Shown here: piece by piece, positions 1-13,600 of the stretch
How the letters are laid out: each line of letters opens with the position of its first letter
How positions within the stretch are numbered: position 1 is the first letter of the stretch
Assembly (NCBI GenBank): GCA_001939145.1
Contig: LSRX01000333.1
Coordinates: 439,265-503,264, forward strand
DNA length: 64,000 bases
Reading direction: 5' to 3'
From: Symbiodinium microadriaticum
Taxonomy: Eukaryota > Sar > Dinophyceae > Suessiales > Symbiodiniaceae
Made by a program: the position numbers and the translations under genes
The notes under the pieces: model-generated
Told to the model about the DNA's origin: nothing
The model's input: the letters and a program-made list of their open reading frames with translations, nothing else
Database searches by the model: none

Positions 1-1577
1 CGCAACGGCACGCGCAGGACTTCACATCATCCCGCCACACTGAACGATGAATCTTCGAGCCCTCGATCCTGATGCATGGATCCCAAGAACCACCGAGGCT
101 TATCACTCAAAGGAGATGCTGAATGTGAGACGCAGAGACGTGAGTCGACGTGAGACGCAGAGAGTGCACGGGAAAGACCCGCCAACGCAGACTAGGCTGG
201 GCACGATGAACGCAACCTGTATGAGCATTCATAGTAGCACGATCGCAGGAATGATCAAGTTGACAAAGCTATCCGCAATGAACGGAGCACAATACTGACT
301 GTCAATGCCGATGCTACTCGTCACGAACAACCTTATGGGCACAACTGGCTGTGCTGATCTACAAGGCACAGTAATATTGATAGCTGCAGCATTAACATGA
401 GAAAGGTTCACACACTGCAGCAGAATATGCTAGAACCCATCGTGCTACCCAGTAACGATCAACATCAACAAGGTGAGGCTTACTAAGTGGGGTGTGGAGT
501 TTAACATTTGTGGGCAATCTACTGCGCTTCCCTGTCTCCAAGCAAAAGCCAAAGCTCGAGAGCCCAACCCCCTGAACCTCTTGTTCCTTGGCCGGCCGAT
601 GGTCCTGTGATGAATCAAGCCTCCTTCATCTTCCGCTCTGGACACAACACACGACTCTAAAGCGCCACCGCACAACAGAACACACCACATGCAACACCAG
701 GTGCATCAGACCAGGGGTTGTCGGTACAAGGGGAGCCGACAGGGGCCTGGAGGAGAACTGACAGGGGCCTTGAAGATCCGGTAGGGTAATTACTAAGTAC
801 AGGTGATGAGAGACAACCTCAGACTTCAACTGTTGCCTCTCCCCGAGATGCCCGGCAAAAACCCTAAACAGTGCAAAAAAAAGCCATGCACAAATGCCAT
901 GTTCAGCGAAGGCCGGCCATTATTAGTTGAACATGGCAATTTCTTCCCGACCAGAGACTGCTCGTTCCGGAGCTGCTGAACCTTATAAACCCTATCGACC
1001 TTAAACACTGAACCCTAAACCCCATATATCCTAAACCTTATAAGCCTTATAAACCTATGAACCCTCAACCCTGAAGAGGATACCGGGCCTGGGCCAGGGC
1101 TCGCCATCTGCCACCAAGGCCATGGCCACCAGGCCGCGACAGGGGAAGACTTCTCTAATGATTTAATGGAGGGTCAGTGTCTCATCGGGGAGCTTGGCTT
1201 AGGGTTTGGGGTTTGGGGGTTTATAGGGTTTAGGGTTGGAAGTTGGAACAGCTTGAACGGATCCTTGTGTAACGGCCTATAGGGGCATCTTACACGCCAC
1301 TTACACAATTAATCTAAGTGCTGCCGTGTTGCGAAGTATATTGAGACTCCTACGTAGCTATTTCCTTACCAGGACATGCAGCCGGCTCTTGGGAAACTTT
1401 CTTGGAGGTGGGCATGCGGTATGCTGAACCAACGAGTCAAAACCCAGCTTGAACCATTACAAGGTAGTTTATGTGTCAATTAGGTGCTGGGTGGTGTGGG
1501 ATTCTAGCGTCGAGGTTGGGGTTGGGGCTGTAGCGTATTAAAATGGCGCCGCCTGGAGATTAAAAAAAAAACACAAG
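1..1577. other. Spacer, no confident gene
   Basis: Heptamer-like patches at 990-1060 (CCCTAAAC) and 1199-1240 (GGGTTTGGGG). A weak plus-strand open patch at 1105-1200 (GEDFSNDLMEGQCLIGELGL) is not strong enough to call. Confidence 0.6.
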
Positions 1578-1736
1578 CATGCACGAGCGGGCGACCGCTT
1601 GTCTGGACCCTCCAGAATCTTTATGCAGGCTGACCGGTTCAGGGCCTTGGCAACAGACAGAGACGATCCTCACGTGTGCTTTCTGATTCGGGCATTGGAA
1701 ACTTCTGCATACCCGATTAGCCAAACGGAATCATGA
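1578..1736 (+). CDS. Plus-strand terminal exon candidate
   Basis: Open frame ending at TGA, with a Met at 1623: MQADRFRALATDRDDPHVCF then LIRALETSAYPISQTES. A second short frame (MKRGPEATCRLQPG) begins overlapping the stop. No family. Confidence 0.3.
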   Translation, partial: HARAGDRLSGPSRIFMQADRFRALATDRDDPHVCFLIRALETSAYPISQTES

Positions 1737-4149
1737 AGCGTGGACCTGAAGCCACTTGCCGTCTACAGCCAGGGTGCGAACTGCTTAGGGCTGGGCTTCG
1801 GGTTCGGGCTCTGCAGTGTCGCTCATCATCAGTATTCTGCCTAACGCAAAACTTTAAAGGTTAAAACAACATTAAAATCTATTGAGGGGTCAGGGATCAG
1901 GACCGAAGGAGCACTGCATACTGCAAGCCCTGACTCCTGCTTATGGCCATGATGAAACTAAAGTAAGCCCAGCAACCTCAATGAGTCTTGGCTTTCTGAA
2001 GGAGCACAGCAACATACTGATAACATAACGACTCGCAAACCGGGTAACAAAGTAGAGTTGGTGCTACACAACTGAACCCTTGAACTTCGGGGCGCCAAAG
2101 ACGTCCACGAATTCAAATCCATCTGGCAGGCCAACCTTGGGTTGCAACGGGGGCTTGTCGGGTTCCTTCTATGGGGTTCTTTAACGGCGTTGTTGCTGAA
2201 GTTTCAAGCCCTCTAGGAAACCCTGAAAGCCTAACCAAAGTCACAGACTCAAGCTCACCGAGTCCAAGAAAACTTAGCGAACATGTGCACTGAGCACTAA
2301 GCTCGCAGAAGCATTTGGAGCGAACCAAAACAAAAATCAGAGTGTCGCGGAACGCAAAAGCCCGAAATCACCCCAAAACCTTAAAAGCCGAATCTTCCCA
2401 GTAACCCTTGAATCTTTCTTATTGCTGCATTTGAAAACGCGCGCAGCAGAGAGCCAGGGACTGTAGTTCCCCAAATCCCTCTTCGGGTATAAACGCATTG
2501 ATAGAGCAGACGGCCAGGGAATGTGAATACACATTGTCACGTCTTTAGAGGCCTTACGACTCACAGATCGTGGATTTTCAGCCGATGGATCATGGATCAG
2601 GGTTCAGGTTTAGAGCTTCACAGGGTTTCTATTAGGGCTCGTCTGCGGGCTTCTTTGAGGTTTCTGGAAGTTTTCTGCAGAGTTCTTCAAGGGGCTTGTG
2701 GTTCAAGGGTTGATTACGGATGGCAGTCTAGCACTTCCGGCTTGGGGATTCGGTTGATGGGGCTTAGACTTCGTCTCGGAGCTGCTATGGACTACATGCT
2801 ATTTAAACTGATCATTCCGAACGCCTATATTAGCCAACAAACGGCGTATGGCCGACGCTTCGGTCACAACAGAGGTCACGGCTTCTCAAGCGAAGACACT
2901 GCAACAGACATGTCTGAACCGTGCAAGATCTCAGAACAGCAACTCAACCCTGCATCCCAAAGCCCATGACACACCACACATCTTGCGCACAAAACAACCC
3001 CCAAACCCCGAACCTGAACCGTGAGGCCTTTTGAGCAAAGTCGGTGAGCATTTCGGGATTGGATTCCAAAGGAACCTTATGGTTGAGGGCGGATTAATTG
3101 TGGCTTATGATGTAGATGAGTGGGGCTTGAGGCCTGTAGGGCTTCCAAGCCTTTAAGCTTAATTCGGGGTCTAGGGTGTACACCTCTGCTTCTTCTGGGA
3201 AGGGTTCGTAAGAATTTGCACGGACTCTTAGGGGTTTTCAGCTTTACGGGATGGACTGGATGGACGCAGTGCAAGAGTTTGGGGTTTCGGCTCATAGACC
3301 AGCCAGGATCAAATATGACTGCTTGACGCTTTTTGAATCTCCTACTTTCTAGCTGCCCCTGGTGCTTAACATTTCAAGACGCCGGCCAAATACCCATGAA
3401 ACCCTACCAGCCACGTGAAAAAGCCTCTGGTGTCCTACGGCTCTCGGCAACTGTTAAGGCCGTAAAGTCTGAGGCGCTCCGGGTGCTGACGCGCTAAGGT
3501 GGACGGAGACTCGGTACGAAGGGAGCTGGAGCCCCACTCAGGCCCACCCAGCTTTCAATCCCCGCCAGATGCGCCCGCTAGAAGCCCCTTGCTCGGAAAC
3601 CTTAAGCCCTTAAGCCGGAAGCTTCCCAAACCCAATGCCCGAAGCTCCCGAAGTCTGAAACAGCTTAATGAATGGCTCCATTTATTAAAAGCACTTGAGA
3701 TTCGGACCATGCCTCAAAACCGTCAGGAAAAACGACTCTGCCGCAGTGATACTACTACTGCCACTGCTGCTTCTACGCTACTCCTACTACTACCACTGCC
3801 AAGATGACGACTTCTGCATATCAGTTCTACTTCTATTTTTGCGCTGCTGTCAGTGGCAACGCTCTCGCACGTGGCCGGGAAACCCAGTGAACTCGCTTCA
3901 TCTTCTCCAGATCCATAGCTCTGGCAGCAAGCGCAAGCGCCAAACGTACCCGAAGCAGAGAATTCTAACTCAGTCTCGAGCTGGCAATCTAGGGCCAGCA
4001 TCGAATTGTGGGGAAGAGAGAACTGAAAGTGAATTCTTTAATCCCCACTAGTCCTCGCACCACATCCAGCGCAGCCTAGTCGAACCTGTCGCCCGAAATT
4101 CCAGGCCGAAGTCAGCTTATGGGTTTCGGCTTGCGAAGCGCCTTGCAGC
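1737..4149. other. Spacer or intron, heptamer-rich
   Basis: Weak open patches only: plus strand 2820-2960 and minus strand 3965-3826 (VRLALALAARAMDLEKMKRV). No splice-supported exon. Confidence 0.5.
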
Positions 4150-4262
4150 ATCCAAACCCTCTAGCTCGTGATCGCTGGACCCGAAACGGCCACATCAGGT
4201 TCGATTTCGCAAGAAGCTGTCGCTGGCATACTTGACATGTCCTTAGCTCCTTAACCAAAGCT
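4150..4262 (-). CDS. Exon candidate
   Basis: After the acceptor TTACTGTTTCAG it reads LVKELRTCQVCQRQLLAKSN and LMWPFRVQRSRARG, then enters heptamer-like sequence. It has a CxxC pair but nothing more specific. Confidence 0.3.
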
Positions 4263-4560
4263 GAAACAGTAAGACGGGTTGTTCTGAAGGCTATAGATTG
4301 GTCAACCCCTGACCAGACGGAACTTCGAAAGTCGCGCACTGACCTATGAGGCTGCCGAACATAATTAAGGGATGCCCACATTCAGGGTTTAGGGGGGTGG
4401 TGTCAAGTTCTCAGGCTCAAGGAAAAAAGCAATTGGGACATCAAGCGATTGACCAAGGAGGACACCGATGCGCCAGAAGCTGAGTCCACAGCGCGCAAAA
4501 TCCCACACCGTACACATCACCTGACGCCCCCCGTGCCACAAATAGCCGCTATCACAACCA

Positions 4561-5180
4561 GATGTGTGTGTGTGCGTGCGTGCGTGCGTGCGTGCGTGCG
4601 TGTGTGCGTGGGTGTGTGTGTGTGTGTGTGTTTGCTTTTGTTTGTTCGTGTCAGTGTGTATATCTCTATACATGTACACACATACATACATGCATACATG
4701 CTTACATTACTTGCATGTGCACATATATACATACATGCATGCATGCATACACACATACATTCCATTCCATTCCATTCCAGTACAGTACAGTACAGTACAG
4801 TACAGTACAGTACAGTACAGTACAGTACCTGACATTACATTATATACAAACGTACATACATACATGCATACATACATACAGACAGACAAATCATACATTA
4901 TATACAAGCGTACATATACATACATACATACATACATACATACATACATACATACATACATACATTACAATACAGTACAGTACAGTGCAGACATACAAAC
5001 ATACAGACATACAGACATACAGACAGACAGACCATTATGTGTAAATACTGTCTTATCTGTACTATGTACAGCTACATGTATGTACACATGGTTGTATGTC
5101 TGCATAAACACATATGCATACATATATGTATATATGTATATATGTATAGAAATATATGTACGTATATACATGCACACACT
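4561..5180. repeat. Compound microsatellite block
   Basis: GTGC/GT tract (4563-4632), TACATGCA, CCATT (4758-4778), ACAGT (4779-4827) and long TACA tracts (4851-5038), ending in TATA-rich sequence. All long frames here translate the repeat and are not genes. Confidence 0.95.
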
Positions 5181-5249
5181 ATACTATATTATATATACAC
5201 ACACAATGATTTCTCCGCATGTGCCTTGTTTTTTCTCTGCGGATGTACA

Positions 5250-5870
5250 TCAGTCGATGATGAGTCTGCCTATCTGATCACTTCTCTGTCGGTGTATACA
5301 AATGGTACACAGGTATGGTCCTACTCGTTCCTGAGATTGAACCTCGCGTAGCTGCGCAACCTCTTCTGGCATGCTAGCGGGAATCCGAAATTCAATTGAG
5401 CACATCACGCATGTTTCGAGGACCTGCAGGGTCGCACACACTTTGCTGGACCCTGCGATGCTCAAAGAACACTTGGATGCGGGAGGAACACTCTTGCTAC
5501 TACTGTTTCTTGATGAAGCTCCCTCACGACCACATACCCGCAATTAGCCCTAGACCAAATCGCGATGACGAAAAGACTCGTTGTGACGAACTCCTGACCC
5601 CGGATGCCGCAATCCAAAACTCGTTGATTTTCGTTGAGGTTTAAACAACACAACTTGCTGGACTCGGCAAAGGTGGTGGGAGGGAATGTGCCGCTGCAGA
5701 CCGAGCGTAGCATTTGTATCTGTAATGCTCTATAGATGCAGGCAGGACCAAGACGGCGTCCTGAACCGTGCAATTCGGGTAACAAACCCAACTCATGGTG
5801 CCTAGAGCGAAACAAGAGTCCAGCAGAGCTTGTCGTAACGGTGAGACATGGGGGGAACTTGGGTGCATCT
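5250..5870 (-). CDS. Minus-strand exon cluster, unrecognised
   Basis: Overlapping minus frames carry coding-like pieces: RQALLDSCFALGTMSWVCYP (5840-5640), LNLNENQRVLDCGIRGQEFV (5640-5470) and VMCSIEFRIPASMPEEVAQL...IGRLIID to a stop at 5250. The region lacks repeats. How the pieces are spliced is unclear. Confidence 0.3.
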
Positions 5871-7552
5871 GGGCGCACTTTCACGTGGAATCTTGGGAGG
5901 TTGGGATTTGAAGGGTTGGGGTTGCGGTGTTTCAATTCATGGTCTGGGTAAGTGGTCTGCTCACCCTTCTTCCTCTTTACTGGTCTTTACTCTTACCATC
6001 TCAATCCTATTGGCTGGGGGCCTAAATGTTGTGGTCGAAAACCTGACACTAAACATCGAATCCCAAACCCTTAATCTACAAGAGGTCGGCCATCATTGCT
6101 GCAGGAATGCCAGACTGCCTTGACTTCTGTACCTCGCATGGGCTCAGGTTTACGGTATTGAGTCTAGGGGTCGGGCTACAAAGACCTTGAAGGAAACATT
6201 GTCACACCAAAGGCGGTAACTGGAAGATCTACGTCCGAAACATGTCAGGGCAATGACAAACCAAGAGAAATCTGAAAGGAAGCGCAATGGTTACTGAACT
6301 ATTAGAAAGGCGCTATTCAGCAAAGCGAAGCCCGAAAAAAGCTGATTGAACTCCAGCTATACAGACCGTTGAAGCAGCGACAAGTCCACAAAACGAACAA
6401 CATTTGCACCATTCGGAGAAAGCTAGGCCGGCCCACGAACCGGAGATCTTCAGCACAGATGCTCGTTAGCCATCGAACTTCGACGACCGGAAAACTGTCT
6501 TACGCAGTTTCGTGAACAACTGCGGCTTTTGAACACTTTTCGCCTTTCTGAGGTCAAAGTTCCCGAAGGTTCTGGGAAACTGAACATGTGGAAGAAAGCG
6601 AGGAATATTCAACATGGAAACCGGCAATGCCTGTGCCCTCTACAGACTCATTCTTGTCGACCGATATAGGCAATGCTGTACATATAGGAATATACAAGAC
6701 AGAAAGTCATGTGTTCTCTATAGGGTCATTCTTGTCAACCGGGTGTCTGTCGATGTAGGCACTGCTGTACATACTACGTGCACACATGTGCTTGCGTTGC
6801 ACCCGGAATGCTTGCATGTGCCCAGTTGTCGATATAAGTGCAGCCAAATTATTGAGTTTGTGCGCAGTCTGGGGAGTGGTTACCACGGAAAGGCTAGGCT
6901 GTTCGGATCAGGCCCCACTCATCGGGCCGAGCTCGGCTGCGCTGTAGGGTTCGGGTGTTCATAGATTGCATGCTTGAATTAGGGATTAGAGTTTGAGGTT
7001 TCAGAGTGCGCAGAACCTTGACCAACAATCGAAAAGCCCAAACCCCTACACAAAGCAAGCACCAAGCTTCGTTTACTAACGCATCTCCGACCGGACCTAG
7101 GTCACACCCTAGACATGGATCCCAACAGGCCAAGTTTGAAACCAAGCGCTAGCTACTACACCATACAAGTCTCAATGTATTCACAACGCGTAGCCTGGGA
7201 CAAGGGCCTTACGCCCTCAATCCTGATTCCCAAAACTCGTCTTGCAACAGGGATGCAGAGTTTGTCCGCGGTCTCTTGGCCTTCACCAGGGTCTTCTGTC
7301 ACGTTATTCTTTCTACCTATATGTAGCCAGCTCTCTATCTGTACACGGTAACTAGATCCCGTGGATCTGCGTTCTGGGGGAGGGCCTAAGCAATTTCATC
7401 TTAGACACTATAGGTTCTAGAGCACCTCACCCCCTCAACTTACTCGTAAACAGACGCTGTAGCTCCTAAATACCCCCTGACGGTCGAAAGCCTTCATCTC
7501 GAATCCGGAAGGCGACCCCGAAGAAAGTGTAAGCACCCGTGCAAAGCTACAA
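5871..7552. other. Spacer, nothing called except a short direct repeat
   Basis: Heptamer-like sequence near 5890-5940, 6060 and 6950-7000. No exon with good boundaries seen. Confidence 0.5.
6628..6778. repeat. Imperfect direct repeat, 2 copies (~65 bp)
   Basis: Copies at about 6628-6690 and 6709-6778 share CTCTA.AG..TCATTCTTGTC and GCTGTACATA. No function seen. Confidence 0.6.
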
Positions 7553-7819
7553 TTGCTGCCTCCCGCTCCTCTGTCGGAGGTCGGCTGGCACCGATACGCA
7601 GTCGACCCCCTCGCTGCGCCATGCGTTGCGCACGGTGGAGCAACCTCGAGGCATGCTCGCATGTTGAAGCACTTCGTCGTGATGATGGTGCTCGTGCTGC
7701 TAGCGAAAGCTATGATGGTGGCGGCAAGGATGCGGCGAGAGAGCATCTCTCAACTCCTGTGGCTTCTTTGTCAGGTGGTCGTTGCTGCCAGTGCATGTGT
7801 GGACGGGATCAAAAGTGAA
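7553..7819 (+). CDS. Plus-strand exon candidate before a microsatellite
   Basis: Two plus frames look coding: a hydrophobic one (HFVVMMVLVLLAKAMMVAAR) and a charged one (VEALRRDDGARAASESYDGG...CQCMCGRDQK-stop). GC-rich and free of heptamers. It is not possible to decide by eye. Confidence 0.25.
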
Positions 7820-7860
7820 AAGCACTGGTTGCAGCCGTGGAAGCCCTTCTTGATCTCCTT

Positions 7861-8205
7861 GTGCATACATACATACTTACTTACATGCATGCATGCATAC
7901 ATACATACATGCAGACATGCAGGCATACGGACATACCGACATACATACATGCATGCGTACATACATACAAGCGTACGTAGATACATACATCTGTACCATT
8001 CATCCAGCCATCCATCCATCCATCCATCCATCCATCCATCCATTCCGTTCCATGCCATTCCAGTCCATTCCGTTCCATTCCATTCCGTTCCAATCCATTC
8101 ATCCATCCATCTATCCATCCATCCATGCATCCATCTATACGTTCATGCATCCATGCACGCATACCTGCATACATGCATGCGTGAACGTCAACACATACGA
8201 TAGAA
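7861..8205. repeat. Compound microsatellite (CATA/CATG/CATC/CCATT)
   Basis: TACA/CATG tract to about 7990, then CATC repeats, then CCATT/CCGTT variants and CATC again. Frames over it are artefacts. Confidence 0.95.
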
Positions 8206-8500
8206 AAATGCTTCCGTAAGCTGTGTGCGCACATCTTTTTCCACATTGGAATCAAAGACAACCTTCCAAAGCCCTGGACCCTTCTCTCCGAACAAATCCT
8301 GGACATCCCAAACACCAAACCCTGAACCCTTCTCGTGTGGGATCCTGTGAGGAACCCTTAAGCCTTTTGGCAACACACCGACGAGAAGCTGTCCGATGGG
8401 GGTCATGGGCGTCACCTTCGAAGCCACAGACGCCGGGGTCGTCCGAACGGAAGCTGGGCTGGCCTTGTCCAACAGGTGACGCTTCCATGAGGGGTCTGTA
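8188..8500 (-). CDS. Exon candidate(s) ending in a stop
   Basis: Two coding-like parts in one frame: [20 protein letters not shown]...[10 protein letters not shown] (8490-8365) and [20 protein letters not shown]...TEAF to TGA at 8188. The part between is heptamer-like and ends TTTGGGATGTCCAG, a possible acceptor, so this may be two exons around a short intron. Family unknown. Confidence 0.35.
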
Positions 8501-9092
8501 ATATTAAGGGCTCTGTGAAGTGTTCTACGGGGTCTAGGGGGTGTTGTTGAGGGTTTAGAATGCCTTGTGCTCAAGTCCTGGGGCAGACACACTTAGGACA
8601 ATGAGTGTTGGGTATTGGTTGATGAAGCTGCTCCTACGATTTACACCTGTTCACAGGTTGCAAGATGATCTCAGAAGCATGTTGCACTTTGAGACAAAAA
8701 TCCAGAGTTAAATGCCGGTCAAACTCAACACTAGCCGAGGTTGCGACACACAGCAAGGAGTTTATGTTCGTATCAAAGAAGGGACCCTAATATAACAGGA
8801 ATATCCGAACACAGCACTGCTCAACGTGCCGGATTTTGCTCCAAGTGACCCACTTAGAACCTGAATCTGCAACCCTAAACACTAAACAAGGCCCAGCACG
8901 CGGCACTAGCAAAATTCGGAGAATACGGCTTCTGGGCGGGCTTGAGGCTGTCGTCTTTAAAACCTGCATGCCTACACGTTGTGAACCCTAAGCACCTTCA
9001 ACAAAACCTCTAAACCCCCCAGAAGATAGCATGTGGGCAGTGGACGATTCGGGTTGGGACTCAGATGTTCCACCTGTCTGGCTTCTACAAAT

Positions 9093-9187
9093 TTATTTCG
9101 TCGAGATGAAGATGCTTCGGTCAAGAAGGCACCGATTAGCAAGCATCTCATATACAATACAAGGCTCATGGGGAATGGCAGTGCTGA
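9093..9187 (-). CDS. Exon candidate resembling a protein-kinase hinge
   Basis: Acceptor GCGTCCACAG, then STAIPHEPCIVYEMLANRCL and LDR. The pattern VYEML..CLLDR recalls the beta5/hinge region of kinases (.VYE.M..G.L.D.L). No other kinase motif was found nearby, so the resemblance may be chance. It lies downstream of ESS2 on the same strand. Confidence 0.3.
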
Positions 9188-9648
9188 CTGTGGACGCCGG
9201 TATGTTTGCAGAGTCTAGGGTTTCCAACTGCAATACTTCAAACTAAAAGAGAGGAGCAGCGATCTGGGAGTTGAGAAAACAAGCACAAAGCCTGATCCAC
9301 GAACCCTTACAATGCCCCATGCCGCGTTGCATCCAAAGAAATGCACGGGTAATCAAATACAAACCCACAACCAGGTAAGACGTAAGCGCAGACCCCTTTC
9401 ATGACAAAGATGCGTTGGGAGTCAGCCCAAGAGCTTTCAAGCGTTCCTGGTGCCGATTCTTGCCATTGTTAGTCTTCTGTTGACGATTTCGTTTAGGGCT
9501 AAGGGCTATAGTTGCATGGGCATTTAGGGTTTCGGGCTAAACGTTTAGGCTTCAGCAGTCTGCTGTCGAAATTCCGGATGTCGGGGCCCCGGGGCACGAG
9601 CTGCGAGCCTATAGCACTTGCAGCCCGCATCGCACATTGAAAATCGGA

Positions 9649-9830
9649 TTACTCAGGTCTGCGAATGCTACACCAATAAACTGGGCGCAAGAGCCGTAAC
9701 ACGGATGGCATTTTGGCGCTGAGGTCCGTTTTGGTAGTGTCTGTGAATAACTTTCGAAGGCCCCAGTCCTGCGTAATGACGAAGAAAAGGCTGCACCAAG
9801 TTTTCAGAGGGCTGGAGTCAACGTTCAATA
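9649..9830 (-). CDS. Exon candidate with stop
   Basis: Reads LKTWCSLFFVITQDWGLRKL, FTDTTKTDLSAKMPSVLRLL and ends SIRRPE-stop at 9649. It has no heptamers within. Upstream the frame enters a CAGA-type simple repeat (9865-9935), so the true exon starts below that. Confidence 0.3.
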
Positions 9831-10550
9831 TTTGATGGAACGTAGGCGGTTCTACCTTGAGAGCGAGAGACAGAGAGACAGGAGCACAAACAAACGGACA
9901 GACAGATAGACAGACAGAAAGGTAAGCGACAGACAGATAGCGACTGCAGGGTTCTTCTTCTGCGGTCGTCGGACGGCTGTGCAAATCCGTTCCACCCTTC
10001 AACCGATCCAATAGAATAGGTGGTATGTAAACCTGTGCAAGTACATGGGGTCATAAGTTTATAGCGACAATTGTGAATCATTGATCCCTTTCTTAGTGTG
10101 CGACTTGCGCAGATCTCCATACCGGACAGTTGGCAACTTGCCACCGTCCCCACATCCTGCTAGCCGTCTTCTACGCCAAAGTCTCTCTGAAGAAGCCAAC
10201 GCATTTGACCTGGAAGGACAACGGCCCAATCCCATCCCGCAGTCCGAGGGCTTTGGCACAAATCCCACAACAGAATCCGAAAACTCTGCTAGTCTACGCC
10301 TTCGGGCTAAGGGTTTGGGATCCTGAACCCTCACTTTAAATAATCAAACCCAGAAACAAGAGCAACAACCTGGCCCCTCCAGCTATCCCCTAGCTACACC
10401 CTTGGTATCATGACATCCTAGTCATGCAGATGGGCCTCATTGTCGTAGAACCGTCATAAACCCAAACCCTCACAGCACCCCTTATCAACGCGCTTTAAGC
10501 ACCTTCAGATTCACAAGCTGTGCAAAAGCGAACCTTCTTCACAACCTTAT

Positions 10551-10681
10551 TTAAACATGAAGCTCTGCCGCTGCCTTCTTTGAATTCTGCTTCGACTCTC
10601 TTTGGCGCTGCATGGCCCCTCGCGCGAGCTTCTCTGCAGCACGGTCCCGAGGAGACTCCTCCACTTCTTGTGCATGGTTTG
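10551..10681 (-). CDS. ESS2: ESS2 terminal exon and stop
   Basis: Two bases complete the Ala codon from the preceding exon, then NHAQEVEESPRDRAAEKLAR, GAMQRQRESKQ and a basic Ala/Lys tail to TAA. The block matches the C-terminal ESS2 helix (.RER......A......R.K). The acceptor is GCTATAG. The protein is shorter at its C-terminus than the human one, which continues well beyond this helix. Confidence 0.8.
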
Positions 10682-13600
10682 CTATAGCTATAAAGTATAA
10701 AGTCTATAGAGTTTAGACTTTGGCGTTTCGGGTCAAAGGCTTCAGTTCTTTAGGATTCCAGTCTGTGCATTGTTTTCAGGTTTAGTCGGTTTAGTATTTG
10801 GGGTCGGAGGGGGTCAGGACAGAGGGCTTGGAGGGTCTCTGCCAGCTCTCCCTGGAGCGAGGTTGAGCTTTAGGGTTTGGGGCTTAAGGTTTACGTCATG
10901 AGCTCGCAATGATTGTGGCGACTTCCTTACTTGGTCGCAGCCAGTTGCATGGCTGTCTCGGGCAGGTTGCGTTAAGTCGGTTTGGGGTCGGGCTCACGTT
11001 GGCCCGTCCGCGTGGATCCCAAGCCCAGGTCAATATTGACCTGAGATGTATGTTCACATCTTGTAGACACACTCGATATAGAATAGAACCGTATGTAGAC
11101 GACTCAGGGGCCCGGAAACGCCATCACTCTGCTGCCCAACACTGTAGACTGGCGACTTGTTTTATGTGCATTTGAAATGTCCGCTCCGTCACAACAAAAC
11201 TGCGAACCCCTGAACCTGCAATCCAACATCTACCACCTTCAGGCCCATCCCTGATCACTCCCATAGTGGTCTTCCGATTAACGCCGGAGCCGTTTAAGAT
11301 TTAAGGTTTTGGGATTTTGTGTTTGAGACCCTACGTAAACACCGAAAAATCTCTGAACCTCGAAACCCTCAATCCCAAACCTCAATACCCTCACCTCAAG
11401 AAAAGGCAACAAGCGAGGAGGAGCAACGACACAAAGAGAGAGAGGGAGAGAGAGAGAGAGAGACATTGCGAACGTGAGACACGCATAACGACATTGCGAA
11501 CTCGAGACCCGCAAAGCAACAAGCACAGATGAGCATCATCGGTATTTGTCGAAGCACACACACACACCAAGCCCTAAATCCCGAACCCTGAACCCTCCAA
11601 CAAAACGCTTGACAAGCACTACCCTAACCCTGCACCCTAAACCTTCTAAAGGTGCTAAAGCATCGGCGTCCTCGGCCACACGGAAGCTCGGTCCGATCTC
11701 TTCTTCCAGGAGCCGTGGGGTTGATGCCTCGGCTCTAGGCCTTCGTGACAGAATATAACGAAATATAAGATGCAATAAAACATGTAACCTGAGATGATGG
11801 AAGGGGGCAGAATAGAATGGAATGTAGTAATGTAGTATCTAATAACTTATTCATGAGATGTGATACGCTATAGTACGTATAAGAGCATATGACATGATTT
11901 GGTTTACAACGTCTCGAATTACTGGAGTGCAGCGGCTTGAAAGAGCTACACAGAAGCTATGTGGGTGGCAAACAGCAGCATCAGAGCACCAGCCAGGCAC
12001 AGAGCTACAAAGTGCTCCACATGTCTGTGCAGGAACGATACAGGCTTCAGGCGGTGGGACTGGGGTCTTTAGGGTTTAGGGTCTATAGTACTTAAGTATG
12101 GTTTAGAAAGACCGAAAGTCGGAACATGATAATCATGTCGCCTGTCCTGTAACACTGTAAGCCACAGTATAAGACTCCCACGACGAATCATGATTTTTGG
12201 AGCTCACTTTAAGGTGTAGGGCTGGTCGTTTGGGGCTTTGGTTTTGTGTTTGCTTTGGGTTACAGAACCTTTTTGCGTGCCCACTGCCTTCGCAGGTCCA
12301 GCACTCACCACGTCTCTTGGCACATTCTTTCTACGAGTGGGGGAAGGATCAACATGTCAGTTCCTGAAATTTCAATATTTTTGAGGCTCTGGAATCACGC
12401 AGCATGCTGTAACTCCGCAAAACCTCAACCTCAGCTTCCTGCGCTTTGAACTGAAAGGACTGGTATGTCAGGGTTCTGTTTGAGTTTTGGTCGTAGTGAC
12501 GACGGATACCGCAGGTGAGGCCGTTAGAGTGTGAAATGCTGCATTACAAATCCTTGTCTTAGCACGGTTCCAGACACACAGGTTGAAAGAACTGATGGGA
12601 ACACGCACAAACAACACATGGAAGCCGTGAAGCTAAGAATCTGGTCCCCCATGCATGCGCAAACACCAGCTACACCATACTGTTTATATTTGCAATTGCA
12701 CTGCCGATGCCCGAAGCCGGAAATACCACAGCTACCAACGTTGGTAACCGTTCCTGCCGGGAACTGCAGAACTGCATGCAGAAGTTGAGGACACGCCAAC
12801 CCGCCAGAAATTACAATTTAACACCCCCGAGCCAAACTGGAACCCTGCACGACATGCAGTAGGCTTGCTGCGGACAGAGCACGATCTTTCCAAAAGTCAT
12901 AAACGGAGAAACACCATTGTCACCAGGAGCCATCGCCGGCGTGCTAACAAAGTTAAAGTTACCAGCCTGCACAAGCTGAAATCAACACGTCGTTGTTGGG
13001 CTCACAGGACTTCAGGTCTCAGGGTTGAGAGGCCATTAGGTCATGTCTCGGGCGTAGCATGACCGAAAGCTTCCAGAGATAAACCCCAAAAACCTGAAAG
13101 CCAATCGTCCGTCCCTGAAACTGCAAAACATGCAAGCCGAAATCCCAACACCCCTTTTGCTCCCTAAGTGTCCACGTACCAACAAGCTGAATATGTCGGT
13201 CTTCAATAATTGGAAACCATGTCACAACTTCAGGACCAGCTTGTTATATATACAGCATAGCTACACGGACCCTTCAGGATTCAGACATCATGAAACTTGA
13301 CGATCCAAGCGCTATCTGCCAAAGCCACAAGCATTGAAGCCCTGGACCCACTAAAAGCAAACAAAAACATGTCGTGGATCGGCGTGTTCACGGCGTGTTC
13401 TAGACTCGGGCTCCTGTGACAGGGAGCTGAACCCTGCAGTCTTTGATCTACCCCATCATGGGGTGCGAGCAAGAGCTTTTTGAATGCCATGACTGGAGGA
13501 CACAGCCTTAGGTTTCGTAAGAGCTTGCAAGGGTGCTCGTAGGGTTATCGAGCTTTCAGGGTGCAGGTAAGCCGTAACACAGAAACAACACCAAACCCAG

